A stretch of DNA of 64,000 bases from the NCBI GenBank assembly GCA_963971285.1, contig OZ020259.1, positions 6,200,001 to 6,264,000 of the forward strand. The letters are read 5' to 3'. Below are positions 47,201 to 56,553 of the stretch, piece after piece. The number at the start of each line of letters is the position of its first letter. Position 1 is the stretch's first letter. The notes beneath the pieces were generated by a model. It saw nothing but the letters and a program-made list of their open reading frames with translations, did not search any database and was not told the DNA's origin. The DNA comes from Astropecten irregularis (taxonomy: Eukaryota > Echinodermata > Asteroidea > Paxillosida > Astropectinidae). Made by a program: the position numbers and the translations under genes.

Positions 47201-47265
47201 GTATTTATTTCCTTTCCTTCTTTTTCAATAGTGCAAAACGGGCCACAAACTCTGGCAAGAAGTAA
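32287..47265 (+). CDS. STAU: Staufen, dsRNA-binding protein, 14 coding exons
   Basis: Staufen binds double-stranded regions of mRNAs for transport, localisation and decay. Coding exons are 32287-32454 (exon opens at 32273), 34228-34395, 35145-35626, 36663-36819, 37424-37457, 38037-38125, 38667-38888, 39788-39967, 41468-41626, 41782-41842, 42759-42917, 44247-44512, 45655-45821 and 47232-47265. Every intron is GT-AG and phases agree over 781 codons. dsRBD1 (about 68-131) starts [20 protein letters not shown]. dsRBD2 (about 153-315) is split by a Gly/Pro-rich insert. dsRBD3 (346-416) and dsRBD4 (453-530) carry [10 protein letters not shown] and [11 protein letters not shown] helices. The DRKVTF motif matches the tubulin-binding region, and [12 protein letters not shown] with [10 protein letters not shown] marks the dimerisation motif plus dsRBD5. 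A single gene fits an invertebrate. An acceptor just before the first ATG implies an upstream exon. Confidence 0.96.
32465..32610. repeat. GGCTC-family MITE fragment in Staufen intron 1
   Basis: The body GGAATTAGATTCTCTGGTTTG..AAAACCACAACCTATATTTT matches 3530-3600 and 26560-26640. Confidence 0.6.
33000..33215. repeat. TTAA-type MITE fragment
   Basis: CTGCCTGAAATGCGGTATTT through GACAAAAACCAAAGTATGATA matches the right two-thirds of the GGTAGTATCATAC family. Confidence 0.6.
33330..34095. mobile_element. MITE split by a SINE
   Basis: 33345-33660 is the inverse of 1-305. The terminal part resumes at about 34040 (TGTGACCTTTACCAATCATG) after an inserted SINE. The continuous version at 6755-6832 confirms the interruption. 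Confidence 0.7.
33664..34035 (+). mobile_element. tRNA-derived SINE with TTATT tail
   Basis: It starts GGGGTGCTGTGGCCTAGTGG (A-box) with B-box GGGTTCGAATCC at 33732-33743, then a conserved body (TTGGGCAAGACGCTTTGTCA, CTCTTCACCCAGGTGTAAAT, CCCCAGGGAGTTGAGATGG) and ends in a CGGCGCATTATAAG plus ATT-rich tail. Tail-only fragments lie at 45178-45250 and 58700-58740. Confidence 0.85.
34405..34815. mobile_element. GCTTAGC-family MITE split by a SINE
   Basis: The ends CTGCTTAGCACAAACATTTGCTAA and TTAACAGCTCCATGAAATTGGCC match the family at 43122-43365, with a 194-bp insert at 34453-34646. Confidence 0.7.
34453..34646 (+). mobile_element. second tRNA-derived SINE family
   Basis: An 11-bp direct duplication TGAAATTTCTG flanks the insert (34442-34452 and 34647-34657). 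The core GCTCGGTGGCCTAGCGGTATGG and B-box GGGTTCGAATCCC form a tRNA-like promoter. Confidence 0.8.
35983..36455. mobile_element. long-TIR MITE in Staufen intron 3
   Basis: CATAGAGCTATATTAAAAT at the left and its inverse ATTTTAATATAGCTCTATG at the right, continuing into GCGCTAGCTCCG/CGGAGCTAGC, bound about 470 bp. The interior has no ORF of note. Confidence 0.75.
37255..37405 (+). mobile_element. tRNA-promoter SINE
   Basis: A GCATAGCTCAGTTGGTAAGAG A-box and a decayed B-box (GGTTTGAATCC), ending TCCTGTCCACTTTTCAATGA just before the acceptor of the 34-bp Staufen exon 5 (37424). Confidence 0.7.
38222..38600. mobile_element. TTAA-type MITE with nested palindromic element
   Basis: The left part ACATACTTTGGTAGCATACC and right part AAAGATGGTAATGGTAGAAACATACC belong to one family copy. 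The insert at about 38272-38540 has inverted GCCATTTTGGACGGCA/TGCCGTCCAAAATGGC arms and CACGTGAC ends, rich in CG and alternating CA/TG. Confidence 0.7.
39000..39780. other. Staufen intron 7, nothing specific
   Basis: Part of 39480-39640 (CAATCGATCGTATCTC, CCTACGATTTTACGATGAGTTTGGTGAAATCGACCCC) is an inverted-repeat fragment similar to 58990-59145. No gene signal. Confidence 0.45.
40020..40440. repeat. inverted/tandem AAGGAGAGTGAT-rich segment
   Basis: GGAGAGCGATT/CTCTCCTTAA words recur in both orientations between 40015 and 40440 in Staufen intron 8, suggesting a degenerate inverted-repeat element. Confidence 0.5.
40503..40860. mobile_element. TTAA-type MITE
   Basis: The left end TTAAAGGTACTATCATACTTTGG is clear; the right end decays at about 40855 (CAAAGTTTTGATC, partly duplicated). 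Confidence 0.65.
41057..41417. mobile_element. TTAA-type MITE, complete copy
   Basis: TTAA, then AGGTAGTATCATACTTTGGT ... ACCAAAGTATGAAACTACCT, then TTAA: full-length about 360 bp with both target copies. The best reference copy for the family. Confidence 0.8.
41923..42115. repeat. GGCCAGGCCTGG-containing repeat
   Basis: Resembles 310-490: both share TTCTATAATCCC, GATTGA..ATCCACATTGATCATGGACAG and TTTAAGCAGCTCT. No terminal structure could be fixed. Confidence 0.55.
43122..43365. mobile_element. GCTTAGC-family MITE, complete copy
   Basis: GGGGCAATTTCATTGAGCTGCTTAGC and GCTAAGCAGCTCTATGATATTGGCCCC are inverted ends about 245 bp apart, in Staufen intron 11. Confidence 0.75.
43650..43865 (+). 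mobile_element. tRNA-promoter SINE
   Basis: Carries the CACAAGGGAAACTGACTGG and GATCCTTGGGATATAGCGG head, A-box GGATAGCTCAGTTGGTAAGAG and a degraded B-box. Confidence 0.7.
43886..43968. repeat. inverted repeat GGAGGGCCTGAC/GTCAGTCCCTCC
   Basis: About 83 bp with inverted ends and AAAGATCCTGCTAGGATC in the centre. A related copy lies at 63846-63925. The element class is not recognised. Confidence 0.5.
44557..44842. mobile_element. long-TIR MITE in Staufen intron 12
   Basis: CATAGAGATA..CATACTAATAAACTAGAGGGC at the left is mirrored by GCCCTCTAGTTTATTAGTATG..TATCTCTATG at the right. The interior is CG-rich for this region. Confidence 0.8.
45265..45545 (-). mobile_element. tRNA-promoter SINE
   Basis: Minus-strand copy resembling 31484-31775, with CTCTACCAACTGAGCTATCC (A-box reversed) and the head CATACCGCTATATCCCAAGG. 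Confidence 0.75.
45850..46780 (+). repeat. minisatellite in the last Staufen intron
   Basis: Variable 27-60 bp units built from TGTGGATTGGGTTTGTGTTG and TGTGGATGGAATTTG. It begins 28 bp after the exon 13 donor. Long open frames on both strands come from the low-complexity repeat. Confidence 0.9.
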
Positions 47266-49261
47266 AGTCAGTGCTGTAAGTTTGCATCAATTCCTAACAA
47301 TTGTTCTTTTCACGTAAGACACATTTTCATAAATCAATTCTAAAAACCTAAAAATACTGTTTCTGTAAACAATGTTCATTGTCATAGCTTTTAATCCTGA
47401 TATTTTGGGAAACAAAACAAATTTAAGAAATAAACAAATAATGTCAATATCCTTGTTTCTTGTCGGACGTATTGAAATCAGTATTTTTTTTTAAATTGCT
47501 TGGTAAATAGACTATCTTTGGGAAGTAGATATCAACAAAATCAAAAAGGTGTAGAAATTTGTGCTGTCACTGTGTACTGTCCACTCTATCTGGATATTTT
47601 GAAATTTGTCCACTCATTTTTGCAATTGGTCCACACACCTTCCGCTGTTTTCATCTTGTTGTTGAAAATGTGAACAAGTTTGGTGGTCTTTATTTTGGTT
47701 GTTGATATTTTCCTTTTTTCAATTTGAATGGATGTATATCTCGCCCAATTTTCTCCGCTTTTTTTGGCAATTGTGGTCGTTCGTTACTATAAAAGAAACA
47801 AACTGTGCTTATGATTTTGTTTTTAAAAATGAGGAATTTTTTTTTTTTTTGGAGACTTCTTGCTTTTTAAGGTATGGCTGTAAGTTAATAAGCTGTGGTT
47901 TTGAATATGGGAGCATCCATGTGGAACACCATAAGCCTTGTCCTCGGCATGACGTTACATAATTCATGATAAGTGTAGGCTTCCTGTCTGGTTTATGTAA
48001 TCTTCTGTGGGGTTTATCGGCAATACCTGTTACAGCCTTCTTTTGTGCATACAGGCACTGCTACGCGTGAAATCTATTTCATGGAATCCGTTACGGCCTA
48101 TTTTTGTTCTTACGGGCACTGCTATGTGTAAAATCTATTTCATGGAATCCGCTACAGCCTATTTTTGTGCTTATGGGCACTGCTACGCATGAAATCTTTC
48201 ATGGAATCTGTAAGCGAGACTTTCGGAATAGCAAAGAATTTGTTGGCTGATTGTGATTATTTTCTGCTAATGCTCTGTCATATGCAAGTAGCAGAAAGTC
48301 CATGCTTATCGTTGCGAGAAATGAAAACCCTCCCATGAAATACACTAAACCGCAAGCCAAACAAGTCTGCTATCGTAAGCGGAGAATTTTTGATTACAGT
48401 AACGGATTCTATGAAATTGGGCCCTGGGGCCGATTTCACCGGCACTTTGCGATCATCGCTAAAGCCCCAATCCATCACTTAACGGAAAATTCCTACGCAA
48501 AGTAGAGATCGATTTTCCGTTTAGCGATGGATTTGGGCTTTAGCAATGATCTCAAAGTGTTAGTGAAATTGGCCCCTGGTGGTTAGAGAGCAAAGCATAG
48601 GGTCCCACTTTCACGGAGCTGCATGTACTAGGAAAAACAAACAAATAAACACAATGGAAGACTTTTGAGAACCGCTCTTCAAGTCAACAGCACACGCGCA
48701 CGCACTTGTGAGCATGCGCGCGTTGTTTTGCGCCTGCGCTGTTGTGCATGCGCGCGTGCGCTGTTGACTTGAAGACCGGTTCTCAAAAGTCTCCCATTGC
48801 TGAACAATTCTTGGTGTTAAGCAATGTTAAGCAAGTTAGTCTGATCCATGTAGATAATATCGTACCTTTGCTTAGCAATAATGGCTTGGGAAAAACAAAA
48901 TAGAAAGAAAACTTGAAGGTATCAATAGGTTACATTTTTTTTATGGTAATTTTATTTATTTATTTGTTTAATTTCTTAAACATTTTTTTTGGGGGGGGAC
49001 CCACAAGAGAAGTTTTTGGGGGTAAATTATTAAACTTTTCTTTTTTCTTTGGTTATACCAGTCGGGATTGTTAAAAATAAACACATCTCAGCTTGGCTGG
49101 TAGTCGGCTCGGAATTGAAATCTTTGATTCGAGCAAAAATCCCAATGTGAAATTCATTTTTTTTTTTTTTTTTTTTTTTTTGCTTGTTAATATGGTTGAG
49201 GTAAAAGCGTTGTACTTAGCACTAGTCCAGATAAATTCTTTGGTGCCCTTGGTCGTTGCCT
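47266..49261. other. Staufen 3' flank with repeats
   Basis: It should contain the Staufen 3' UTR; AATAAA occurs at 47429-47434, among other candidates. Three roughly 66-bp tandem units (GAAATCTATTTCATGGAATCCG) lie at 48050-48210. A MITE with GGGCCGATTTCAC/GTGAAATTGGCCCC ends spans 48424-48577. Confidence 0.5.
48655..48802. mobile_element. palindromic GACTTTTGAGAACCG element
   Basis: Inverted arms GGAAGACTTTTGAGAACCG and CGGTTCTCAAAAGTCTCCC extend through CTTCAAGTCAACAGC, with an alternating CG/CA/TG core. A relative lies inside a SINE at 61893-62037. Confidence 0.7.
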
Positions 49262-49918
49262 AATAATTAGTGCTCATTGTCCTTTCCCAGTTGCCCCTGG
49301 TCATTGCCTTGGTGCCCCTGGTCATTGCCTTGGTGCCCCTGGTCATTGCCTTGGTGCCCCTGGTCATTGCCTTGGTGCCCCTGGTCAATGCCATGGTGCC
49401 CCTTGTCATTGACTTGGTGCCCCTGGTCATTGCCTTGGTGCCCCTGGTCATTGCCTTGGTGCCCCTGGTCATTGCCTTGGTGCCCCTGGTCATTGCCTTG
49501 GTGCCCCTGGTCAATGCCTTGGTGCCCCTGGTGCTGCTGGTCTTTGCCCTGGTGCCCCTGGTCAATGCCTTGGTGCCCCTGGTCATTGCCTTGGTGTCCC
49601 TAGTCATTGCCTTGGTGTCCCTAGTCAATGCCTTGGTGCCCCTGGTCAATGCCTTGGTGCCCCTGGTCATTGCCTTGGTGTCCCTAGTCATTTCCTTGGT
49701 GCCCCTAGTCAATGCCTTGGTGCCCCTGGTCATTGCCTTGGTGTCCCTAGTCAATGCCTTGGTGCCCCTGGTCAATGCCTTGGTGCCCCTGGTCATTGCC
49801 TTGGTGTCCCTAGTCATTCCCTTGGTGCCCCTGGTCAATGCCTTGGTGTCCCTGGTCATTGCCTTGGTGTCCCTGGTCATTGCCTTGGTGCCCCTGGTCG
49901 TTGCCTTGGTGCTCCTAG
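49262..49918 (-). repeat. 21-bp minisatellite, inverse of 2467-3063
   Basis: About 30 units of GTCATTGCCTTGGTGCCCCTG, the reverse complement of the array in the F-box intron. The minus-strand frame spells repeated [11 protein letters not shown] heptads over about 200 codons because the period is seven codons. Confidence 0.92.
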
Positions 49919-50360
49919 TTATAAAAGGTGCTTTGTTAACTTTAAAGATATTTCGGTATTTTAAGGATCATTTTCTTTGGTCCATATCTGCAAGTAGTAC
50001 AACTTGTCTGAGCTCAATGTTCTTCAAACAAAAAGAAAGAAGAAGAAGAAGAAGAAAAAACTTTACACTGCAAAACTGACTGGCGGACCCAAATAAAAAG
50101 AATTTAAAAAATTTTTTCTGTTTTTATTCTTTTCATTTTTTTTTTTATTTTAACATTTCTTTTTGTATGAAAAAATTATGACCATTTCATTGTAAATGGT
50201 AAAGTGTTTCCACAGAAAAGAAGTGAAAATGCTGATGAAAAAAAATTAATGATAAATAAATTGTGATGATGATTTAGTGAACTGGTGAAGATTATAAGAA
50301 ATGCTACAAGAACTTGAAACTACCTTAAATGTGGATTTGAGTTCTCGTATTTTTAAGACT

Positions 50361-50722
50361 TAAAGGGATGGTACAGAATTGGTAAGACAAAATACACTTC
50401 AAGATCACAGATTCACATAAAACTTACACAGTATAATGGTGATGATAGGAGAAAACATCCCATGAATGTTTTTGTCTAAAATGCCATATTCGTTGAGAAA
50501 TAAATGAAATTATTTTCTGATTGGAATAAATCGCGTCGAAACGTTTTATTCATTCGTTGAAATGTGTAAACGGGTTTTCAATATTTTCTCATGACCCAGA
50601 TGGCTGATTGACCTCAAACTTCTAAAGGTTTGTCAGTTAAGGTATATGATGGATTACATAATGTGCTTTTACTGTCAGCTAAGGTTTTGTCGCAAAAACC
50701 AGTTCTGTACCATCCCTTTAAT
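50361..50722. mobile_element. TTAA-type MITE (GGGATGGTACAG family)
   Basis: TTAA flanks AGGGATGGTACAGAATTGGT on the left and ACCAGTTCTGTACCATCCCT on the right: perfect terminal structure over about 360 bp. Confidence 0.8.
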
Positions 50723-52430
50723 TAAGCTTATTTGGCCGATATTAAACGTTACTGGTGATCTTTTGTAGAGGCGGTTTGGAATAGGGTTTGTAAAAGTTCA
50801 CTCGAAGTTGGTAGTTGATAAGTCTTCTTAAACTTGGTTAGCCTTTTAAACAATGATACAGTAGTAACGATTATTAAGATACTTTTGGAGATTAATTTTC
50901 ATCTATATGTAAATGAGAATGTCTCACTCTTTTTCATGATGTTTTGCTGTTACAGAAAAAAACAATATTAGAATTGCGTATACATTGTAAAAGCAAAATA
51001 ATAATAACATCACCTTGTAGTGTATGATGCCATGTGGTTTTTCCTGCATAAAGTTTGCAAAGATTTTTTGTTTTAAATTGCATGAACAAAATGACTGATG
51101 TTTGCTTATTATTAAGTAAAAAAAAAAGAAGGAATTAACGCACCAATGTGTAAGGATTTGATTCTTAAAAACCTTAAATTCTTAATGAAACTTAATACCA
51201 CCGAGTGTAGAAAATCAGATTACTGAATATGCTTCTTGTGTATGTGTGTAGTTTTTGCCAAAGATTGTAGGTTAGAATTCCCTATTTTGATTTGAATTTG
51301 GGGATTCTCAATTGGGCATTTGTAGTTATGGACATAGAGCATGTGAGATTTGTTGCAAATAGCGCCCTCTAACTGTTGAATGTGGCCAGGGAATCTTAAA
51401 AGTAACATTGGTCCTTTACAGAATGAAGCTTGAGAAAAGGCTTGGGATTTATTTTGGCAACCGCCATGTTGTGTCCTAAATTAAATGAAGGACTTGAGAT
51501 ACATGGCGAAGCTGGAGCCTTTCTTTGGCTTCGCCATGTTGCCCAATCCATTAATTTCATTTTGTGGGCCTCAAATTGCGGTAGCAAAATAAGTCCCAAG
51601 CCTAACCTCAAGCTTGGCTTCGTAAAGGCCCTATGTATTGGTGATGTTTTTTAACACTTCAACGTTGAACTTAAAATTTGGACACTAAAGAATACAGATT
51701 TTCTCATTAATATGTAATGTGATATGTGACCTCAACCCAGAGGAAAGTGGAGGTCTGAATATATGCCTGGCAAAAGAGGGCGCTGTTTGAAGCAACAAAT
51801 ATCACATGATTTGCAGATTTTAATGATGTTTAAAGTTGAGGGCCGATTCATCGGCCCTTTTTCGAAACCTCTGATTGGCTCTGGCCCCAGACGTGGCTCC
51901 AAGTCCCTACATCACTATCAAAGCAAAACAGAGGCCTTTTGCTATCTCTGTGTAGTACATGCTCCGTTTCAAAAACAAGAAACCGGAAGTCCAGCCCAAG
52001 ATCAAAGGTTTCGAAAACGACTTTTCCTATAAATTGGAGAATTAAAAGTGTAAGTTTTTCATGTTACAATTGAGTACGTTGGGATACGATGGTTATAAAG
52101 CCTTGTAATAACAGAACATGTTATCATGGTACATGTACATGTACATATACACGTAGTACTGCAAGAAACTGTTACACAAAACACGTAGCTCATATGCACA
52201 AGCAATACCAAGTCTACATGTACGTGGAAATGCGCACGATGACATCCCTGTCCAGCGTCGAGCGATCAGCATTTTCAACAATTTGGTCTTTCCAACAAGC
52301 CTGGATAAGTCCTAAACTATGTGTTGTCATGGTTACCACCATATTATATTAGTATTCTTTAATATTAAGGCCAAATAAACTAATGAAACGTATCCACTGT
52401 GTACGCGTCAGTCTGAAAGTTTTTGTTGTA
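50723..52430. other. AT-rich intergenic, GGCTC-like fragments
   Basis: Nothing supportable as a gene. 51420-51620 has inverted GAAGCTTGAG/CTCAAGCTTGGC and GGCGAAGC/GCTTCGCC arms. 51840-52025 has GGCCC..TTTTTCGAAACC and GGTTTCGAAAACGAC ends like the GGCTC family. Confidence 0.45.
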
Positions 52431-52439
52431 GAAAACAGT

Positions 52440-52797
52440 AAAATATATCGTGGTGTAGCATACCAAAACAGAAATTTAATACCTTTAACTTAAAAGGTAT
52501 AAAGATGGTGATGCTAGAAACATAACGTTAACATTTTCCTGCCTGAAATGCTGTGTTTATCCAGAAAAAGAGTCAAACCAGAGACCAAAAACTATTTTGA
52601 TCTCAGGGTGAGATCTAAACTCCAATGAATAGATTTGAAAATACGGAGATCGTTTTTCAGTGTTTTGACAAAAAGTGGCCACCGTGTGGGACTGGGAATT
52701 TTCACAGATGGCTTTTAATGTATCTTTCTTGATATTTTTGCCCATGAATCTGCATTATTTTGTTTGACAAAATCCAAAGTATGAAGTTACCATTAAA
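52440..52797. repeat. TTAA-type MITE, diverged
   Basis: The body AGCATACCAAAACAGAAATTTA to GACAAAATCCAAAGTATGAAG follows the GGTAGTATCATAC family; termini are altered. Confidence 0.6.
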
Positions 52798-53044
52798 TTT
52801 AGGTCAGCAAGAATACAATTTCCCGTGTGAAATTGTTGCATAACAGACATTTTACTCATTCTTTTTGGTCTAAATCATTGGTCCCAGCGATCAGTTGGTA
52901 TCATCATCCTTGTTGTTGACCCTACTTCGATGACTTTGCGGCCTGTGGGTTGACCACTTGTAGTAGTCATGGTAGTTGCATTTTTATATCAAGAAGCATT
53001 CGTTGAAGCTGCTTTGGCTCAATACCAATATCTTGCGCCAGGAG

Positions 53045-53245
53045 TTTCCACCGAAAAACTAATAGGGCTCCGTGCTCGAGCTTTTTATAGAATACACCCT
53101 TTATAATCGACAGCTATAGTTTATAATATCTGGATGTTCGGACAAATATCACAACATTTACGTGTAAGTTAATGGGGCAACGTGCGACTCGTTTGTCTGA
53201 ACTTCCGAATGTGACGTCACAAGCGCGGAGCTCTATTGGCCTTTG
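53045..53245. mobile_element. MITE with AATAGGGCTCCG ends
   Basis: The left AATAGGGCTCCGTGCTCGAG and right GCGCGGAGCTCTATT are inverted, with CGGACAAATATCACAAC inside. Related to 62760-62935. Confidence 0.65.
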
Positions 53246-53524
53246 TGACGGTAGACAACTCAATATGTCTTGAAATTACGGTAATAGCGTGCAATGTGTT
53301 AGCTATGCACAATGTCAGATTAACACATCACAAAGGCCTTTATGGCAAACCATCTATCTAATATTCAAACTCAGAAAAGCGACGTTATCTGTGCAGTACG
53401 TGTCATTATTAATCTTGGCTACAGCATGCCAATCAGTTGCATAACGTACGGTATGCTTTGTGTAGCACACAGGCAAGAAACTCATTTAATTTCACAGATG
53501 TCCATTACATAAGCAATACTGCCG

Positions 53525-53662
53525 ATTCACAATAGTGCACCTCCAAGAGTTTGCAACACGTTGGCCAATCACATTGCGCAGAATCTGTTTTTAGTGCGCA
53601 TTGTGATTGGCCAATATTTTGCAAATTCTTGGAGGCTTACCATTGTGAATCGCCCGTATTGC
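53525..53662. mobile_element. MITE with GATTCACAATAGTGC ends
   Basis: CGATTCACAATAGTGCACCTCC is mirrored by GGAGGCTTACCATTGTGAATCG, with TTGGCCAATCACA/TGTGATTGGCCAA inside: a near-complete hairpin of about 135 bp. Related copy at 63568-63720. Confidence 0.75.
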
Positions 53663-53679
53663 TTTCGGGAAGCTTAACA

Positions 53680-54030
53680 GGGCCTTCCTCAAAACTCGGC
53701 TTCGGCTCTGGCTCCATTTCGTGAATCCATTCTAAAAGTACTGTGATCGCTTTCACAAAGATTTGTGATTCATCTCTTATGAGTTGTTCATGTTTCCATA
53801 GCAGCTAGTATTGTGACATCACACTTTGCTTAGCAATTAAGATTGATACACAAGTTGCGATCTGTCTTAGCCTGTCGTAAAATCGAGCCCAGGTATCAAA
53901 AAAGAGACTTCTGGATGCGGTTTAGAAACAGTTTCAGCTTCAATGAAAAACCATAACCTATATTTTCAGCATATGGATGACTAGACAGAGACTAAGCTGG
54001 AGCCCGAGCCCAGCTTTGAGAAAAGCCCCT
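53680..54030. repeat. GGCTC-ended MITE, interrupted
   Basis: GGGCCTTCCTCAAAACTCGGC and CAGCTTTGAGAAAAGCCCC bracket the region. The familiar body is split at about 53740 by TTTGTGATTCATC..AAAATCGAGCCCAG sequence. Confidence 0.55.
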
Positions 54031-54780
54031 AGTATTTGCACAATAATTTCCCAATGTCTTTGACTAGGCCACAATTGTGCGAAAAGAAACGCATCACCAC
54101 AATACTTGACTAAAATTTCATAAATTTATTCAAAGTCTGTTATATATTTGAAATAGAATATATATTATAATATAATAAAAATGCATAATATGTTGTCACA
54201 CTGTGAATACTTAAATTGTTAAGTTTCAAACATCTAATTCTGTCATTGGAAAGGATTGACATTATTAATTAAAAGTCATTTTTAGTGGCACTTTTCATGT
54301 TCTGTACCTCAAAAGATCCGATGTATTAAAAAACCTTTTGGCAGAAACAAAAACAAAATCATCAGATTAATTAAATGACATCTGAATTTTGAGCAAAATG
54401 CTGTAATTCGGAAGACAAAAATCACTAGGAATAATGAACACGCTTCCAAGGAAACAAGTTCTCACAGCTGCATGGGTATGGACAACTTTAAACAAATTTA
54501 CAAATGGAAAATATATTTGAATACATTTTTATAGAATATACTAGCAATTGTCCAATCAAATATTAAAATGTATAAAAAAAACTCACACAGCAGTGCAGGC
54601 TCACATGCATATATATTAGGAAGCAAAATTAATTCTGCGTTACATTTGAGAGTAGATTTAATTTGCCCACACTTTTGTTTAAATTTGGGATTGATTATTG
54701 ATTTTTTTAAGAGACTTATGGATCGATTAACTGCTTGATTGGTTGTTTGAGTGAAAGCTCCATCAATTGATCATTTCATG
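54031..54780. other. AT-rich intergenic, nothing recognised
   Basis: No ORF with coding character, no repeat family seen elsewhere in the window, no RNA gene. Confidence 0.4.
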
Positions 54781-55450
54781 ATTATTGGTTTAAAACAATC
54801 TGTAATATAACAGATCCCGCTTCGTCTGATGATTCATCTGGTGGTTGATTGGTTCATTGCCTGATCCATTGATTTGATTGAGATTAGTTGACTGGTGGTT
54901 GATTGGTTCATTGATCAATTAGTTGACTGGTGGTTGATTGGGCCATTGACTGATCCACTGATTTGATTGAGATTGGTTGATCAATTAGTTGACAGGTGGT
55001 TGATTGGTTCATTGACTGGTCCATTGAATTGATTGATTGATCGATTGATTGGTTGACGGGTGGTTGATTGGTTCATTGATGATTCATTGATTTGATTCAG
55101 ATTAGTTGATAAATCAATTGATCAGTTAGTTGCCTGGTGGTTGATTGATTCATTGATTTGATTCAGATTGCTTGATTGATCGATTGATTTGTTGACTGGT
55201 GGTTGATTGGTTCATTGATTGATTCACTGATTTGATTCAGAATGGTTGATTGATCAATTGATTTGTTGACTGGTGGTTGATTGGTTCATTGATGATTCAT
55301 TGATTTGATTTAGATTGGTTGATTGATCGATTGATTTGTTGACTGGTGGTTGATTGGTTCAGTGATGATTCATTGATTTGATTTAGATTGGTTGATTTAT
55401 TGATTGATTTGTTGACTGATGGTTGATTAGTTCATTAATTGACTACTGAC
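54781..55450 (+). repeat. TTGATT-rich minisatellite
   Basis: Units of about 60-80 bp built from TTGACTGGTGGTTGATTGG, TTCATTGATTGATTCATTGA and TTTGATTCAGATTGG, roughly nine copies with length variation. Confidence 0.85.
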
Positions 55451-55531
55451 AGGTTTCCAATTAATCAATTTCCAATTGGTTTCTCCCTCAGACAGTTCAA
55501 ACTGATTGATTGACTGATTGAGAGGGTCTAT

Positions 55532-56540
55532 CAGGGGTGTGAGAGCAAGTTTGAAAAAAAAGCGGAAAAAATTGGAAATCCCGATTGCAATGACGTCATC
55601 ATTTTCTTTTCTTACTTTTTTAATTGTTTTGGGGGGGTTGTAGTGTATAGCACACGGAGGAATTTTATCCGGATCTGCCCCCGTAAAAAAACAGGCCTAC
55701 CGTAAACATAATTTTTCTGATCAGATAAATCTTACCTGAATTTCACTCGTTTGTTATATCCGATTTGGCCAAGTATAAACTCATTTTTCACATATTAAAT
55801 CCCCAAAATATCATGAAAAACCTTCCCAAAAGCGACGATCACGTTCGAGAAACGTATCCATCGCGCACGCTGCACGCGACATCGCACACACTGAACCAGT
55901 GTTGATCACCATCTTGATTCTTGAAGATGCTATAACTGGTATCCGCGGGCAGCGCGCAATACAGCCACGATTTTAGCTACTGTGGACCAGGGAAGTCAAG
56001 TCTCATTCACGTTCACGTGCAGCCAATCATAGCACAGTGAGTGTCTGGTTGCCAGACGCTATTTTAATGTGGCTAAACCAAAACATGGCGCTTTCATTCA
56101 TACAACGCTTCCGCTGATTGGACAATGTAAAAAACATGTAGTGCCCACATAGCATGTTACAATTTTTGTGATTGGATAGTCGATCTCAATTCGCTTTACA
56201 ATAATGAACTGCATTTTACGATCGGGGCATGATTTTACACGTGCAACAACAGAACAGTACCGTAGTACCGTGTGCATATACTGCGGTGCGTCATTCAAGC
56301 CGTGTTTCTGCATGTATTCTGCCCGTAAAGTTTGTTTGACTGTCATGTCGGCAGGAAAAGAAATACAAAGAAAAAGTCGGCGCTGGCGCGGGAATGAAAA
56401 GCGGAAAATATAATTCGGCACACTCATCAAAAAAGTGGAAAATAGAATGCGGCAAATTCATTAAAAAAGCGGAAAATATAATGCGGCAAAATCATCAAAA
56501 AAGCGGAAAACCGCTAAAACACGGAGATCTCACACCCCTG
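55532..56540. mobile_element. hAT-like transposon abutting ADHFE1 stop
   Basis: CAGGGGTGTGAGA and TCTCACACCCCTG are perfect 13-bp terminal inverted repeats 1009 bp apart. Interior words match 1390-2466. Tandem AAAAAAGCGGAAAA motifs lie near both ends. The flanking duplication is unclear. Its right end lies 13 bp beyond the ADHFE1 stop codon, so it is probably transcribed as 3' UTR. Confidence 0.75.
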
Positions 56541-56553
56541 GTCTACAATCGAT

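Noticed and set aside
49260..50079. Frames of about 200-270 codons across 49260-50079
   Set aside because: Same 21-bp minisatellite in the other orientation; open frames on both strands point to repeat period, not selection.
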